Below the pieces are notes generated by a model. That model made no database searches. It was not told where the DNA came from and worked only from the letters and a program-made list of their open reading frames with translations. Source: Clostridiales bacterium (lineage in GTDB: Bacteria > Bacillota > Clostridia > Lachnospirales > WQUN01). Taken from it: a stretch of DNA of 54,801 bases. The translations under genes were made by a program, and so were the position numbers. This document shows positions 8,093 through 17,079 of the stretch, piece after piece. Each line of letters starts with the position of its first letter. Position 1 is the first letter of the stretch. Where the stretch lies: the NCBI GenBank assembly GCA_031263155.1, contig JAISGK010000007.1, positions 1-54,801 of the forward strand. Direction: 5' to 3'.

Positions 8093-8943
8093 GGGGAGGC
8101 CCCGGTCAGTTGCCGCTGCCGCACAACTTCGTAGATTACAATCGCGGCCGCGACAGAAAGGTTTAATGAGTTAACGCGCCCAAACATTGGAATTTTTATG
8201 GAAAAATCGCATTGCTTACCAACAAGTGGGCTGACGCCGGATCCCTCAGAACCAAATACAAGGGCAATAGCTCCCCTAAAATCCAAACCAGGGCTGGCCT
8301 GGCCGCCAGCCGCTTTTGCGGCGCTGGATGCATTATCGCGGTCGATTGTATTGTGATGGGGAGATAATCGGGGTTGAAAAATGTCTATTCCATCCATATC
8401 CGCCTTAAATATCCACAAGCCGTCGGCCTTTAGTTTTTGTATGGTATCGGTCACGTTAGTGACGCGAGCGACCATAATATGTTCCAGCGCCCCGGCTGAT
8501 GTCTTAACAACCGTGGGTGTTACGCCTACCGAGCGTCGCTTGGGGATAATAACCCCATGCGCCCCCGCCGCCTCGCACGTTCGCAGCACCGCTCCAAAAT
8601 TGTGCGGATCAAAAACGCCGTCCAATATAACGATAAACGGTTTCTCACCGCGTTGATTTGCCAGCGATAACATGTCCTTTGGGTCGGCATATGAAACGGG
8701 TTGCCGCAAGGCGACGACACCCTGATGATTTTGCTTTGGCGCGAGTTTATCCAACTCGCCGTGCCGTTCTTCGACGACGACGATCCCGCGCTCCCTCGCG
8801 ATAGCGATAATCTTTATTATGCTTCCATGGCGTTCGCCTTGTTTTACATATATTTTATCGATCGCCTCGCCAGACAGGGCCTCCAATACGGCGTTGCGCC
8901 CAGCTACAATATGTTCGGCTTCGCGATATTCCTCTTCACCCAT
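8089..8943 (-). CDS. rlmB: 23S rRNA (guanosine2251-2'-O)-methyltransferase RlmB
   Basis: A SpoU/TrmH-family (SPOUT knot) enzyme that methylates the 2'-OH of G2251 in the 23S rRNA peptidyl-transferase loop. Seen: an N-terminal substrate-binding domain (EHIVAGRNAVLEAL), and the three SpoU motifs LDGVFDPHNFGAVLRT, ALVFGSEGSGVSPLV and IPMFGRVNSLNLSVAAAI. The knot residues N and R of the first and the SLN of the third are present. The ATG at 8943 follows AGGTGG and is preferred over a GTG three codons upstream. It is first of a two-gene operon with rae1. The insert around residues 205-225, rich in Asn, Ala and Gly, is longer than usual. Confidence 0.93.
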   Translation of the reverse strand: MGEEEYREAEHIVAGRNAVLEALSGEAIDKIYVKQGERHGSIIKIIAIARERGIVVVEERHGELDKLAPKQNHQGVVALRQPVSYADPKDMLSLANQRGEKPFIVILDGVFDPHNFGAVLRTCEAAGAHGVIIPKRRSVGVTPTVVKTSAGALEHIMVARVTNVTDTIQKLKADGLWIFKADMDGIDIFQPRLSPHHNTIDRDNASSAAKAAGGQASPGLDFRGAIALVFGSEGSGVSPLVGKQCDFSIKIPMFGRVNSLNLSVAAAIVIYEVVRQRQLTGASP

Positions 8944-9052
8944 GATACCCACCTGTGCAAATTAATGACAGCAATTGCCGCGCTTGCGCAATCTATCTGT
9001 TGCTTATAATTATATCATACAATAACGCCAGCGCAAACAGATTGTGCAATTC

Positions 9053-9084
9053 CACATCCCCACATCCCCACATCCCCACATCTC
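9053..9084. repeat. 8-bp tandem repeat
   Basis: About four head-to-tail copies of CACATCCC lie just past the 3' end of ylmH, in the gap to rlmB. No gene is disturbed. Confidence 0.8.
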
Positions 9085-9089
9085 TGGGC

Positions 9090-9860
9090 CTACTTATACA
9101 ATTTGAGCAGCAATATTAACTTGTCTCCACTTTGCGAAATTTCACGCACAATAATTCGACCATAGCCGCGCGCGGTTATGGTCTGGTTTATTTTAACCGC
9201 CTGACTGCTGCTTGCTGCGGGCGCGTAATCGACGCTAACATGATGTTTTATCAGATTTTGCACTTTTTGCCGTGGGAGATTAAACGCCGCTTTTATCACG
9301 CTGTCTAGCCTCGCTTGAGTTACTGACACGCGCGTAAACGATCCGTTGTCGGGCCGCAGCCAGCTATCACGACTTTCTGGCTCGCTGCTGACAGTGGCGC
9401 GCACCGGTGAGCGTTTCACTTTTTTTAGGTTAGCGCAGATATAGTCGGCTATGCTATTGCTGACAAAAGTGACTACCGTATCGTCTACAATAATATCGCC
9501 AATCATTCTGCGATCTATGCCCAGGCCCAACAGCGAACCCAAAAAATCCCTATGCGAAAGCTTGCCAAACTTATCGTTATATTTTATAAGAACACGGGAG
9601 ATGGGAAACTCTGGCGCAACGCCTTCAGGGCAAAAACCGATCATCACGCGCTCGCAACCGTCCGCGCCGCCATAGGCAATCCCTAACGCGCCGCACTCTT
9701 CTTGTATCCACTTTATAAATTTATTTGCGTGCAAAATATCGACAAAATCGCTATACGCGCAATTATCGCTACTCTGACACAAAAAAAGCCGGTCCAAAAC
9801 CTTCGCGAGAGCGAGTTTCTCTTCCGGCGTTTTTAATCGTTTAAACAAGTCTCGTTCCAT
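9090..9860 (-). CDS. ylmH: YlmH-type RNA-binding protein with S4 domain
   Basis: A 256-residue protein of the YlmH family. The N-terminal half carries segments typical of the family (VMIGFCPEGVAPEFPISRVLIKY, SHRDFLGSLLGLGIDRRMIGDI). The C-terminal S4 RNA-binding domain spans about 180-250, starting at RLDSVIKAAFNLPR and ending with RGYGRIIVREI. The ATG at 9860 lies just behind AGGAGG, though the spacer is short. A GTG at 9890 is possible. YlmH is associated with ribosome rescue and cell division in Gram-positives. The order ylmH-sepF-yggS on one strand (transcribed yggS, sepF, ylmH) matches the conserved division-linked cluster. Confidence 0.9.
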   Translation of the reverse strand: MERDLFKRLKTPEEKLALAKVLDRLFLCQSSDNCAYSDFVDILHANKFIKWIQEECGALGIAYGGADGCERVMIGFCPEGVAPEFPISRVLIKYNDKFGKLSHRDFLGSLLGLGIDRRMIGDIIVDDTVVTFVSNSIADYICANLKKVKRSPVRATVSSEPESRDSWLRPDNGSFTRVSVTQARLDSVIKAAFNLPRQKVQNLIKHHVSVDYAPAASSSQAVKINQTITARGYGRIIVREISQSGDKLILLLKLYK

Positions 9861-9975
9861 CCAACCTCCTAAAACATACTCAAGAGCCACAGAATAAAGT
9901 AACTGCGTATGAGCGCTGCGGACATTTTTATTTTGCGGTTTCCAAAACGGTTATGTAGTAGTTATTTAAACCAAG

Positions 9976-10464
9976 TTATTTAAACGATGAAGCTATCCAT
10001 GGCAAAATATTGCTTGCTTGCAATTCTTCGCCTGTGTCTTTCGAAATGCGTACCGTTGAGGGCGCTACGACAAAAATGTAATTGTTAATGGGTTCGATCT
10101 CTCCCTCTATGGCATATATAGCGCCACCCAAAAAATCTGCTATGCGCTGAGATATGGCACGATCCACACCCTCAAGGTTAACAACGCAAATAGTACCATC
10201 TACCAAATAATCGCAAATGTCAGTAACTTCTTCTACCTTTTTGGGGTAGGTGAGCATAACCTGCATTTGCGCGCCGCTGCGAAAGTTGATTATTTTGCTT
10301 TTGTCTTCACTTTTGCGGCCACGGACGGCTTCGAGCCGGGTAGATTCTTCGTGCTTAACGTCTTCTTCCAGTTTTTCCCCTTCCGCGTACCCTTCATAAA
10401 TTTCGTCATCGTACTCTGTACCCAGCATCACATTGCGGAAAAACTTTTTGATCATATTTTTCAC
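9976..10464 (-). CDS. sepF: Cell division protein SepF
   Basis: SepF anchors FtsZ filaments to the membrane and forms arcs that shape the septum. Visible are the amphipathic N-terminal helix (MKNMIKKFFRNVML), an acidic variable linker up to about residue 60, and the core domain from KIINFRSGAQMQVML through ICVVNLEGVDRAISQRIADFLGGAIYAIEG to IFVVAPSTVRIS. 162 residues is normal. The GTG start follows AGGAGGGG. It lies between yggS and ylmH in the same direction, the usual neighbourhood. Confidence 0.96.
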   Translation of the reverse strand: MKNMIKKFFRNVMLGTEYDDEIYEGYAEGEKLEEDVKHEESTRLEAVRGRKSEDKSKIINFRSGAQMQVMLTYPKKVEEVTDICDYLVDGTICVVNLEGVDRAISQRIADFLGGAIYAIEGEIEPINNYIFVVAPSTVRISKDTGEELQASNILPWIASSFK

Positions 10465-10493
10465 ATGCGCCCCTCCTAAAAATTTAACCTTTG

Positions 10494-11222
10494 TTAATTA
10501 GCGCCGAATATGCCCGTACCTACGCGAACAATCGTCGCACCTTCACATATCGCGGCGATGTAGTCGTTTGTCATGCCCATCGATAAGTCTGTCAGATTTT
10601 CATTATGAACGAGATTTTTATTTATGTCAATCATAATATCTCGCATTTGAGCAAAATATTTCCTGTTATCCTCCTGATTTTCGACATTAGGCGCAACACA
10701 CATAAGGCCTTTGAGACGAATGTTGGTTAATTTAAGCAGAAGCAGCGCGAATTCGCGTGCCTTTTCTGGATATATCCCATGTTTCGATTGCTCGCGGGCG
10801 ATATTTATTTCCGCGAGAATATCCACAACGCGCCCGATCTGGGCCGCGCGCTTATCAATCTCCTCCGCCAGGCGCAAGCTATCGACAGAGTGTATTAGTG
10901 AGACTTGCCCTATTATGCTTTTTACCTTGTTGGTCTGCAAGTGACCGATAAGATGCCAGCGCGTTCGCGCCTTTATATTTGCTTCCATACTCGTTTCCAT
11001 ACCAGCTTCATTTTTGGTAAGCGCCCCATATTTGCGCAAAAGCTCCTGCGGTCGGTTTTCACCAATATTATTTACGCCCGCTTGAAGCATCTCACGCGCC
11101 TGCTCAACGCCCACCGTTTTTGTAACGCCGACCAGCATAATGTCTTGTGGATTGTGGCCGCTTTGTATCGCCGCCTCGCCTATATTATTAATAACGCGTT
11201 TTATGTTGTCGGCTATGCTCAT
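10494..11222 (-). CDS. yggS: YggS-family pyridoxal-phosphate homeostasis protein
   Basis: A PLP-binding TIM barrel related to the N-terminal half of alanine racemase, without known catalysis, that buffers vitamin B6 and amino-acid pools. Seen: the PLP lysine in MLVGVTKTV, NIGENRPQELL, RWHLIGHLQTNKVK, the SVDSLRLAEEI helix, and the phosphate-binding end SMGMTNDYIAAICEGATIVRVGTGIFG. 242 residues is usual; the first residue is set by an ATG behind GAGGTGAG. Ten bases separate it from the HlyD-like gene upstream in the same operon. Confidence 0.95.
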   Translation of the reverse strand: MSIADNIKRVINNIGEAAIQSGHNPQDIMLVGVTKTVGVEQAREMLQAGVNNIGENRPQELLRKYGALTKNEAGMETSMEANIKARTRWHLIGHLQTNKVKSIIGQVSLIHSVDSLRLAEEIDKRAAQIGRVVDILAEINIAREQSKHGIYPEKAREFALLLLKLTNIRLKGLMCVAPNVENQEDNRKYFAQMRDIMIDINKNLVHNENLTDLSMGMTNDYIAAICEGATIVRVGTGIFGAN

Positions 11223-11231
11223 GCTCTCACC

Positions 11232-12776
11232 TCAAAATAACAATTCGCCGTCTGTCACAAGCGAGTGATTGGTAACGATGCTATCCTTCTCTTTTATGGC
11301 GCGGTTAAGCTCGGGATCAAGAATATAGTAATCGGTATTTTGCTTTGTGTCGTCTACGATGATCGATTTAAACTCCGCTATACCTGTATTGGCTTTGTAC
11401 AGTCCCTTTACAGTTACCGCCTGGCTTATGGGAGTGCCGCCAAAGTCTGACGCTTCGGTATCACTTCCCGGCGTCACAAGCTGCATGCCCGCCTCCAATA
11501 CTTTTGGTATAACCGCGACAAACACAGCGAACTCATCCGTTTGTAAGACTTGCGCCTCAACGACGCTGCCATCGGTTTTTTCTAAAATAGCGACATCTCC
11601 CGCCGCTCCACTCAAAGTTACCAATTCGCGTGGAATTCGCAGGGCTTCTTTGTCCATCACAGCCGATCTGCTAATTTTAAGGCCCTGGTCATACGATTCA
11701 CTTAATGAAAAAGTAAGCGAGCGTTCGTTCGCGTAGTTTTCCAAATAGCGAGTTGATTTTAACAGCACGTACTTTTCATCATTGTCAGGTATTATTTTTT
11801 GTATGGTAACAGGGATTTCACGATCAGCGCGAATAGTAATATTTTGGCCTTCTTCCCAACCCTCTACATGCGCGTTGGGTATATACGCCGCGATATACCA
11901 CACATTGCTTGTCAGCTTAAATATTGGATCGCCGGGTTTTACAATGAGAGGGGATACGGTTAACATTGGGTTTAATTTAAATAATTCTTTGGGCACAACT
12001 TCCATAAGATCAGTCGTTAGCTGGGTCTCAAAGCCGTCGAATTGCAAACACACAATACCCGTGCCTTGAGCTGTGGTAATAGATTGATAACGGGATAATT
12101 CGGCGGACAGCTGCTCTCGCTTTTGCGCCGAAGCCGATAACAATCGCGCCGAATCGGATTGTAAAACGTCGTTGCGCAAAGCGACGGATTGCTCAATGTC
12201 TTCTTTGAGCTTGCCAATTGCCGATAAATCTTGCGTAAGCGTCATAAGCCCCGCGCTAAGGGTATCTTTCATATGCGCGTTAAGCTGCCTAACGCGTCCG
12301 TCGGAGTCGGCGAGGGAACCGCGGGTTTCTTGCAATTTTAGGAGTTCGGCGTTGACATCGTTGAGTTCGCTTACAATGCGATCCACCTGCGCTATGTCTT
12401 GCACGGCGCAAATCGCGGCGCCTTTTTTAACGCGCTCAAATTCTCTGACAAAAAAAACCAGCTCTCCGTCTGTCGGCGCAGTGTAAATAGTCTCGTCGCG
12501 AATAATAAGCCCGTCAAACTTTGCTACCGTAGACACGACGCCAAGGGTCACTTGTTCTATTCGCGCCTGCTTGCCAAAAGCAAAACCAAAGACGCTTTGG
12601 GCTATGTATATAATGACAAAACCAAAAAACCAAATGGACACGAGCCTTGCGGACTTGTTGCGACTTTTTGCCTCTCGGCGGTCACGCAGATAAACGGGGC
12701 CTTTTTCGGCATATGTGGTCTTTTTTGGGGAACCTACGGAGATTTTCGTAACCCCTTCGGGTTTGTGCTTAGGCAT
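11232..12776 (-). CDS. HlyD-like membrane-fusion/adaptor protein
   Basis: A 514-residue protein: about 45 basic cytoplasmic residues, one transmembrane helix (about 45-65, VSIWFFGFVIIYIAQSVFGF), a lipoyl/barrel-sandwich strand region (GLIIRDETIYTAPTDGELVFFV-ERVKKGAAICAVQ), a coiled-coil hairpin about 130-230, and beta-rich domains to the C terminus. This is the HlyD/RND-adaptor arrangement, with N-in topology and the bulk outside the membrane. No ABC or RND partner is adjacent. In Clostridia a gene of this type commonly lies next to yggS-sepF-ylmH, which suggests an envelope or division role, but its function is not established. The ATG is preceded by AGAAGGA. Confidence 0.75.
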   Translation of the reverse strand: MPKHKPEGVTKISVGSPKKTTYAEKGPVYLRDRREAKSRNKSARLVSIWFFGFVIIYIAQSVFGFAFGKQARIEQVTLGVVSTVAKFDGLIIRDETIYTAPTDGELVFFVREFERVKKGAAICAVQDIAQVDRIVSELNDVNAELLKLQETRGSLADSDGRVRQLNAHMKDTLSAGLMTLTQDLSAIGKLKEDIEQSVALRNDVLQSDSARLLSASAQKREQLSAELSRYQSITTAQGTGIVCLQFDGFETQLTTDLMEVVPKELFKLNPMLTVSPLIVKPGDPIFKLTSNVWYIAAYIPNAHVEGWEEGQNITIRADREIPVTIQKIIPDNDEKYVLLKSTRYLENYANERSLTFSLSESYDQGLKISRSAVMDKEALRIPRELVTLSGAAGDVAILEKTDGSVVEAQVLQTDEFAVFVAVIPKVLEAGMQLVTPGSDTEASDFGGTPISQAVTVKGLYKANTGIAEFKSIIVDDTKQNTDYYILDPELNRAIKEKDSIVTNHSLVTDGELLF

Positions 12777-12829
12777 AAAATTCCTTCTTATACGGTGTTT
12801 GGAGGCATATATTAAGCTGGGGTGATTTC

Positions 12830-13903
12830 GTGCGTTTTAGAAATATTGCGATAACGATCATCATATTGGCTGTTATTTTATGCGTGGTAATGTTTCCAGA
12901 CACTTTACTGGAGTCCGCGAAAAACGGCGTTCAATTGTGGCTTAACCAAATCATGCCCACATTGCTGCCTTTTATGATATTAATAAACATTTTAAGCAAA
13001 ACGGGCTTTTTTTCGTTCGCGGGGAGCATATTAAATCCTGTCATGCAACTGCTGTTTAACGTGCCAGGGCAGGGGGGACTCGCGCTGGTGTCGGGATTCT
13101 TGTCCGGCTACCCCATGGGGGCAAAGGTGACGGCAATTTTGCGCGAGAGGGGCGAAATAAACCAGGCGCAAGCAGAACGTATGCTAACGTTTACCAATAA
13201 TTCGGGGCCGCTGTTTATCTTGGGGGCAGTGGGGGTAGGGATCTTTTCATCCGCCCGCGTAGGATATTTTATTATGCTCATACACTATGCCTCGGCGCTA
13301 ATAACCGGCATGCTATTCAGGTTTTATAAAGATAAAGATGGGGAAAATAATCATTATGCGCCTTCGAAAGTCGACACGCGCTTTGTTGGCGATGCGCCAC
13401 TGGGTAAAGTGATATCAGAAAGCATTATGCAATCGATGGAAAACATGCTGCTTATAGGCGGTACCATTATTTTGTTCAGCGTCCTTTCCGGTGTGGCGGG
13501 GATGTTTGCGGGCGGAAGTTTTGCGGTGCTCTTTACCGGGGCGCTGGAAATGACAAATGGCGTGTTCACGCTGGCGCGATCAGCGACAAAACTGTCGCTT
13601 GAGTGGCAGATAATACTCTCCGCTATGTTCATTTCATTCGGCGGGCTATCTATACATACGCAAACCGCAGCCGTCTTAAAAGGAACAGACATACGCGCGG
13701 GCGTACACACGGCGGCCAAGTGCGTTCAAACTGCGGTGACGTGCGCGCTTGGCCTTGCGCTGTACCCTCTTCTAATGACCAATATGGAGGCGCAGACCAT
13801 TCACGCGTGGAAACCCCTGGGCACATCTATGTATGTTATGTATGCGGTTGCTTGCTGCGCGTTAATCGCCAGCGCGGTGGTCATGCGTTTTCGCAAGATG
13901 TAG
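12830..13903 (+). CDS. ylbJ: Sporulation integral membrane protein YlbJ
   Basis: A polytopic membrane protein of 357 residues with about eight hydrophobic segments and two copies of a gate-like half. Family landmarks: WLNQIMPTLLPFMILINIL, LVSGFLSGYPMGAKV, FTNNSGPLFILGAVGVG and, in the second half, SFGGLSIHTQTAAVL. YlbJ is needed for sporulation and spore cortex formation in Bacillus and Clostridia. Its presence is the best sign here that the host makes endospores. The start is a GTG. The 3' end overlaps the convergent purC gene by 23 bp, so the two transcripts must overlap. Confidence 0.9.
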   Translation: MRFRNIAITIIILAVILCVVMFPDTLLESAKNGVQLWLNQIMPTLLPFMILINILSKTGFFSFAGSILNPVMQLLFNVPGQGGLALVSGFLSGYPMGAKVTAILRERGEINQAQAERMLTFTNNSGPLFILGAVGVGIFSSARVGYFIMLIHYASALITGMLFRFYKDKDGENNHYAPSKVDTRFVGDAPLGKVISESIMQSMENMLLIGGTIILFSVLSGVAGMFAGGSFAVLFTGALEMTNGVFTLARSATKLSLEWQIILSAMFISFGGLSIHTQTAAVLKGTDIRAGVHTAAKCVQTAVTCALGLALYPLLMTNMEAQTIHAWKPLGTSMYVMYAVACCALIASAVVMRFRKM

Positions 13904-14618
13904 GTGTGGACGCTCGCGTCAGCCGTTCCAACAAATCCTGGTACGCGTCTTTCACGCCGCCTAAATCTTGCCGAAAACGATCTTTATCTACCCTAACGCC
14001 CGTCTCCATATCCCAAAGTCGGCAACTGTCCTGTGTTATCTCGTCCGCAAGGAGTATGTCGCCGTCGCTTGTTACCCCAAATTCTACTTTAAAATCTATA
14101 AGGTTAAGCCCCAACCGGGAGAACAATTCTTTTAGCGCGTCGTTTACTTTATAGGTGGAATCAGCTATTTTATTCAATTGTTCTTGCGTGGCCAGCCCCA
14201 ACGCCAGTATATGACTCTCGGCAAGCATGGGGTCACCAAGCTCATCCATTTTGTACGAATATTCAAGCACGGCGGATTTAAGCGGCGTGCCCTCTTTAAC
14301 GCCATATTTGCGCGAAAAACTTCCAGCCGCAACGTTTCGTACAATCACCTCAAGCGGTAGTATCGTGACAGCCTTGACCAGCGTCTCATTATCGCCAAGA
14401 GTTTTAACGAAGTGCGTTTTGATTCCGCGATTTTCCAGAAAGGCAAATATCGTATCAGATACCGCTTGGTTAATCGCGCCCTTGCCTTCGAACGAGCCGC
14501 GTTTTTCACCATTAAGCGCGGTGAGGTCATCGCGGTAACGCATAATCACAAGATTCGGATCGCTGGTCGCGTAGATATCTTTAGCCTTGCCAGAATATAA
14601 AAGTTGCCGTTTTTGCAT
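13881..14618 (-). CDS. purC: Phosphoribosylaminoimidazole-succinocarboxamide synthase
   Basis: SAICAR synthetase: ATP-dependent ligation of CAIR and aspartate in purine synthesis. Seen: LLYSGKAKDIYAT (nucleotide loop), TALNGEKRGSFEGKGAINQAVS, PLEVIVRNVAAGSFSRKYG, and FKVEFGVTSDGDILLADEITQDSCRLWD. 245 residues is normal. The ATG has AAGGGGGA upstream. It stands alone, not in a purine operon, and ends inside the convergent ylbJ gene. Confidence 0.96.
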   Translation of the reverse strand: MQKRQLLYSGKAKDIYATSDPNLVIMRYRDDLTALNGEKRGSFEGKGAINQAVSDTIFAFLENRGIKTHFVKTLGDNETLVKAVTILPLEVIVRNVAAGSFSRKYGVKEGTPLKSAVLEYSYKMDELGDPMLAESHILALGLATQEQLNKIADSTYKVNDALKELFSRLGLNLIDFKVEFGVTSDGDILLADEITQDSCRLWDMETGVRVDKDRFRQDLGGVKDAYQDLLERLTRASTPTSCENA

Positions 14619-14743
14619 CGCGCATCCCCCTTTGCAAAAAGTGTAGCAGATATTGGCGGGCTTGTCAAAGGGCGCGGAGCAATTTCAGTATGCCGCAAAA
14701 ATTGACGTTGCATTTTAAGAAGGATTAGATTACTGTATTAAGA

Positions 14744-14807
14744 GGAACTGTGTGCTTAACATTAGTATAAAATCCGCTATTTGATTGACAGAAATACTTA
14801 CAGTTCC
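14744..14807. promoter_or_regulatory. Inverted repeat flanking a TTGACA box upstream of the AlbA_2 gene
   Basis: GGAACTGT at 14744-14751 and its complement ACAGTTCC at 14800-14807 flank a perfect TTGACA at 14785-14790. No convincing -10 is visible. The gap 14619-14845 otherwise holds only the weak purC promoter region and nothing else I can name. Confidence 0.3.
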
Positions 14808-14845
14808 GTTCAAGGTGTGCCTGATAAGAGAATGGAGGATGAGAA

Positions 14846-16240
14846 ATGAAATTCGGCAAAGAGAACGAAAAGCTGGAATTTAAGAAAACCACCGCCGAAC
14901 TGAACGAGGGCGTTATCTCTATGGCCGCTATACTCAACAAACACGGCGGCGGCGAACTGTATTTCGGTATTCGAAACGACGGAACACCGCTCGGCATGGG
15001 TATATCCGACAAGACGCTCCGTGACGTAAGTGACGCTGTCTCAAATCACATTGAGCCGAAGATTTATCCTGAAATTAACTCCGTTTATATTGGCGACACG
15101 CATTGTATCCATGTCAAGTTTGCAGGCGCCGACACGCCGTATTACGCCTACGGCAGGGCATATATCCGCGTAGCCGACAGCGATAAGCAGATGTCCGCCG
15201 CTGAACTTGAAAGCTATATCCTCAAAAAGAACGCTGGACGCGATGCTTGGGACAGTGATATTTCGCGAAAAACCGTCGCCGATGTGGACAACGCCATTTT
15301 GAGCGATTACATTGACCGCGCCAATCGCGCGGGACGCATTGACTTTGCCTATACTGACAACGCCGAAGTGTTGCACAAGCTTGGCGTCATAGAGGACGGC
15401 AATCTAAAAAACGCTGCTGATGTGCTTTTCTGCGGTTCTCTGAACTTGGAAATTCAAATGGCAATTTTCGCGGGTCTGGAGCGTCTCACGTTCATCGACA
15501 TCGACCGCAAAAGTGGCAGTGTCACGGAACTTGTTGAGGTAGCCGAAAAGTATATTAGAAGTAATATCCGCTGGCGCGTGGTGCTTGACGGTTCCATTCA
15601 GCGCAAGGAAATCCCTGAAATCCCGATAGAAGCCGTCCGCGAGGCGATTATCAACTCGTATTGTCACCGACAGTATACCTCGTCACAAAACAACGAAGTC
15701 ACGATACACCCGAACCGAATTGAGATATATAACCCCGGAACATTTCCCGAAGGTCTGACTCCGCAGGACTTCATTGACGGCACAGGGCGCTCGGTAAAGC
15801 GGAATCCACTCTTGGCGCAGCTAATGTACTACTCGAAAGACATCGAAAGTTTCGGCACGGGCTTAAAGCGCATAACCGAAGCCTGTGAGGCGGCGGACGT
15901 TAAGGTGGAGTTCCAAATGCTAAAACTTGGCTTTGCGGTGGTATTCTACCGCCCAGACGAGAAATTTCTTACGACAGAAAAAATGACGAATGTCGTAAGA
16001 AATGTCGTATTAAAAAAGCAAGAACAAGCAACTATCGAAGCTATAGCGGAGAATCCCACAGTAACTGCGGAGCAGTTGGCGGCGATGCTGTCAAAGTCGG
16101 AAAGAACTGTGCAGCGTTACCTGAACGGTCTGCAAAAGAAAAATCTTATAAGGCGCGAAGGTTCCACTAAGGGCGGGCATTGGACGATTATCGGCGACAT
16201 GGAATCGGTACACGAAAAGGCGCAATATATGATGGTATAG
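14846..16240 (+). CDS. AlbA_2 (Schlafen-AAA_4) domain regulator with C-terminal winged helix
   Basis: N-terminal AlbA_2 domain, about 1-130: ENEKLEFKKT, then AAILNKHGGGELYFGIRNDG and YIRVADSDKQMSAAEL. The middle holds an ATPase-like C-terminal segment of the RecG-like/AAA_4 group (PIEAVREAIINSYCHRQY, NRIEIYNPGTFPEGL, SFGTGLKRITEAC). The end is a winged helix-turn-helix (TVTAEQLAAMLSKSERTVQRYLNGL). Such proteins are called transcriptional regulators or putative helicases. Their true function is poorly known, and they are frequent in mobile or defence regions. 464 residues is normal. The start follows GGAGG. It is a lone gene between purC and the sigma operon. Confidence 0.8.
   Translation: MKFGKENEKLEFKKTTAELNEGVISMAAILNKHGGGELYFGIRNDGTPLGMGISDKTLRDVSDAVSNHIEPKIYPEINSVYIGDTHCIHVKFAGADTPYYAYGRAYIRVADSDKQMSAAELESYILKKNAGRDAWDSDISRKTVADVDNAILSDYIDRANRAGRIDFAYTDNAEVLHKLGVIEDGNLKNAADVLFCGSLNLEIQMAIFAGLERLTFIDIDRKSGSVTELVEVAEKYIRSNIRWRVVLDGSIQRKEIPEIPIEAVREAIINSYCHRQYTSSQNNEVTIHPNRIEIYNPGTFPEGLTPQDFIDGTGRSVKRNPLLAQLMYYSKDIESFGTGLKRITEACEAADVKVEFQMLKLGFAVVFYRPDEKFLTTEKMTNVVRNVVLKKQEQATIEAIAENPTVTAEQLAAMLSKSERTVQRYLNGLQKKNLIRREGSTKGGHWTIIGDMESVHEKAQYMMV
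15965..16002. repeat. 11-bp perfect inverted repeat inside the AlbA_2 gene
   Basis: TTTCTTACGAC at 15965-15975 and GTCGTAAGAAA at 15992-16002 are exact complements, within the linker between the ATPase-like part and the winged helix. Codons read LTTEK-MTNVVRNV. It could be an operator or only the relic of a linker duplication. Confidence 0.6.
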
Positions 16241-16243
16241 AAA

Positions 16244-16265
16244 GAGCGGCATTAGCCGCCCTCCC
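16244..16265. terminator. Hairpin between convergent genes
   Basis: GCGGC-ATTA-GCCGC forms a compact stem and loop between the AlbA_2 gene (+) and the SIMPL gene (-), with short A and T flanks on either side. Confidence 0.5.
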
Positions 16266-16293
16266 TTTGTCAAAACGCGTTTAATTCTTCACC

Positions 16294-17079
16294 CTAATAG
16301 GTAAACACAACCTGGATATCCGCTGATATGAGCAGATCGCCCGTTTGTATTGACGCGCTCTCGGCGATACTATTATCGCGCATGGCCACTAGATCATTAC
16401 TGTTGCCAAAGTAGTTTACAGGTTTGTACGTGCCGCCTTGCTCAAGCACTTCAATTGGAGCGCCTACGCTTACGCCCAGCGATTTGGCTATGGCTTCCGC
16501 CTTGCTTTTCGCGCCCTTTATAGCTCCATCCATGGCTTGCGCGTACGCCTCGCTGGAGTCTTCTATAGAAAACTGAATACCCCCGCCATAGTTTGCGCCC
16601 GCGTCGATTACTTTGCCAAGCAACTCGCCCGTTTTTGATATGTCACGAACGGTAACGCGAACCTGGTTTACTACTTGGTACCCTGTAATTTTCTGCGTGC
16701 CATCGTTTTCCCTGTAGTCATATTGAGGGTAAATGCTAAAACTGGTGGTTTGAATATCCTTCTCCGCTACGCCGAGTGATTTAATGGCGGCTATAACCTT
16801 ATCCATGCTCGCGCTGTTTTCATTTTGCGCCGCTTTTGCGTCGCTGTTTTGAGTGCTAACCCCAATGTCAATGTACGCGATGTCTGGTTTTACGTTTACC
16901 GATCCTGTGCCGGTTACTATGATTTTACGCGCTTCTGAGGAACTGGCCGATCCTGCGGCATTGCTTACCCCTGAAGCTTCCGTTGCGGCGTAACCGTTTG
17001 ACGCGCACGCGCTCGCCGCCAAGGTAAACGCCAGGCCCAACAGCGCAATGCCCATTTTTGAAAAGATCAATTTCTTCAT
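16294..17079 (-). CDS. SIMPL-domain (DUF541) lipoprotein
   Basis: A secreted protein of 261 residues: lysine-led signal with a lipobox-like AASAC (Cys about 25), then the SIMPL domain from KIIVTGTGSVNVKPDIAYIDIGV through YQVVNQVRVTVRDISKTGELLGKVIDAGAN to the C terminus. SIMPL proteins sit on the outer face of the membrane or in the periplasm. Some bind or polymerise around other proteins, but no clear activity is known. The start overlaps the upstream DUF4349 gene as ATGA. It is last of the sigma operon, so its level should follow that regulon's own sigma factor if the operon is autoregulated. Confidence 0.88.
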   Translation of the reverse strand: MKKLIFSKMGIALLGLAFTLAASACASNGYAATEASGVSNAAGSASSSEARKIIVTGTGSVNVKPDIAYIDIGVSTQNSDAKAAQNENSASMDKVIAAIKSLGVAEKDIQTTSFSIYPQYDYRENDGTQKITGYQVVNQVRVTVRDISKTGELLGKVIDAGANYGGGIQFSIEDSSEAYAQAMDGAIKGAKSKAEAIAKSLGVSVGAPIEVLEQGGTYKPVNYFGNSNDLVAMRDNSIAESASIQTGDLLISADIQVVFTY

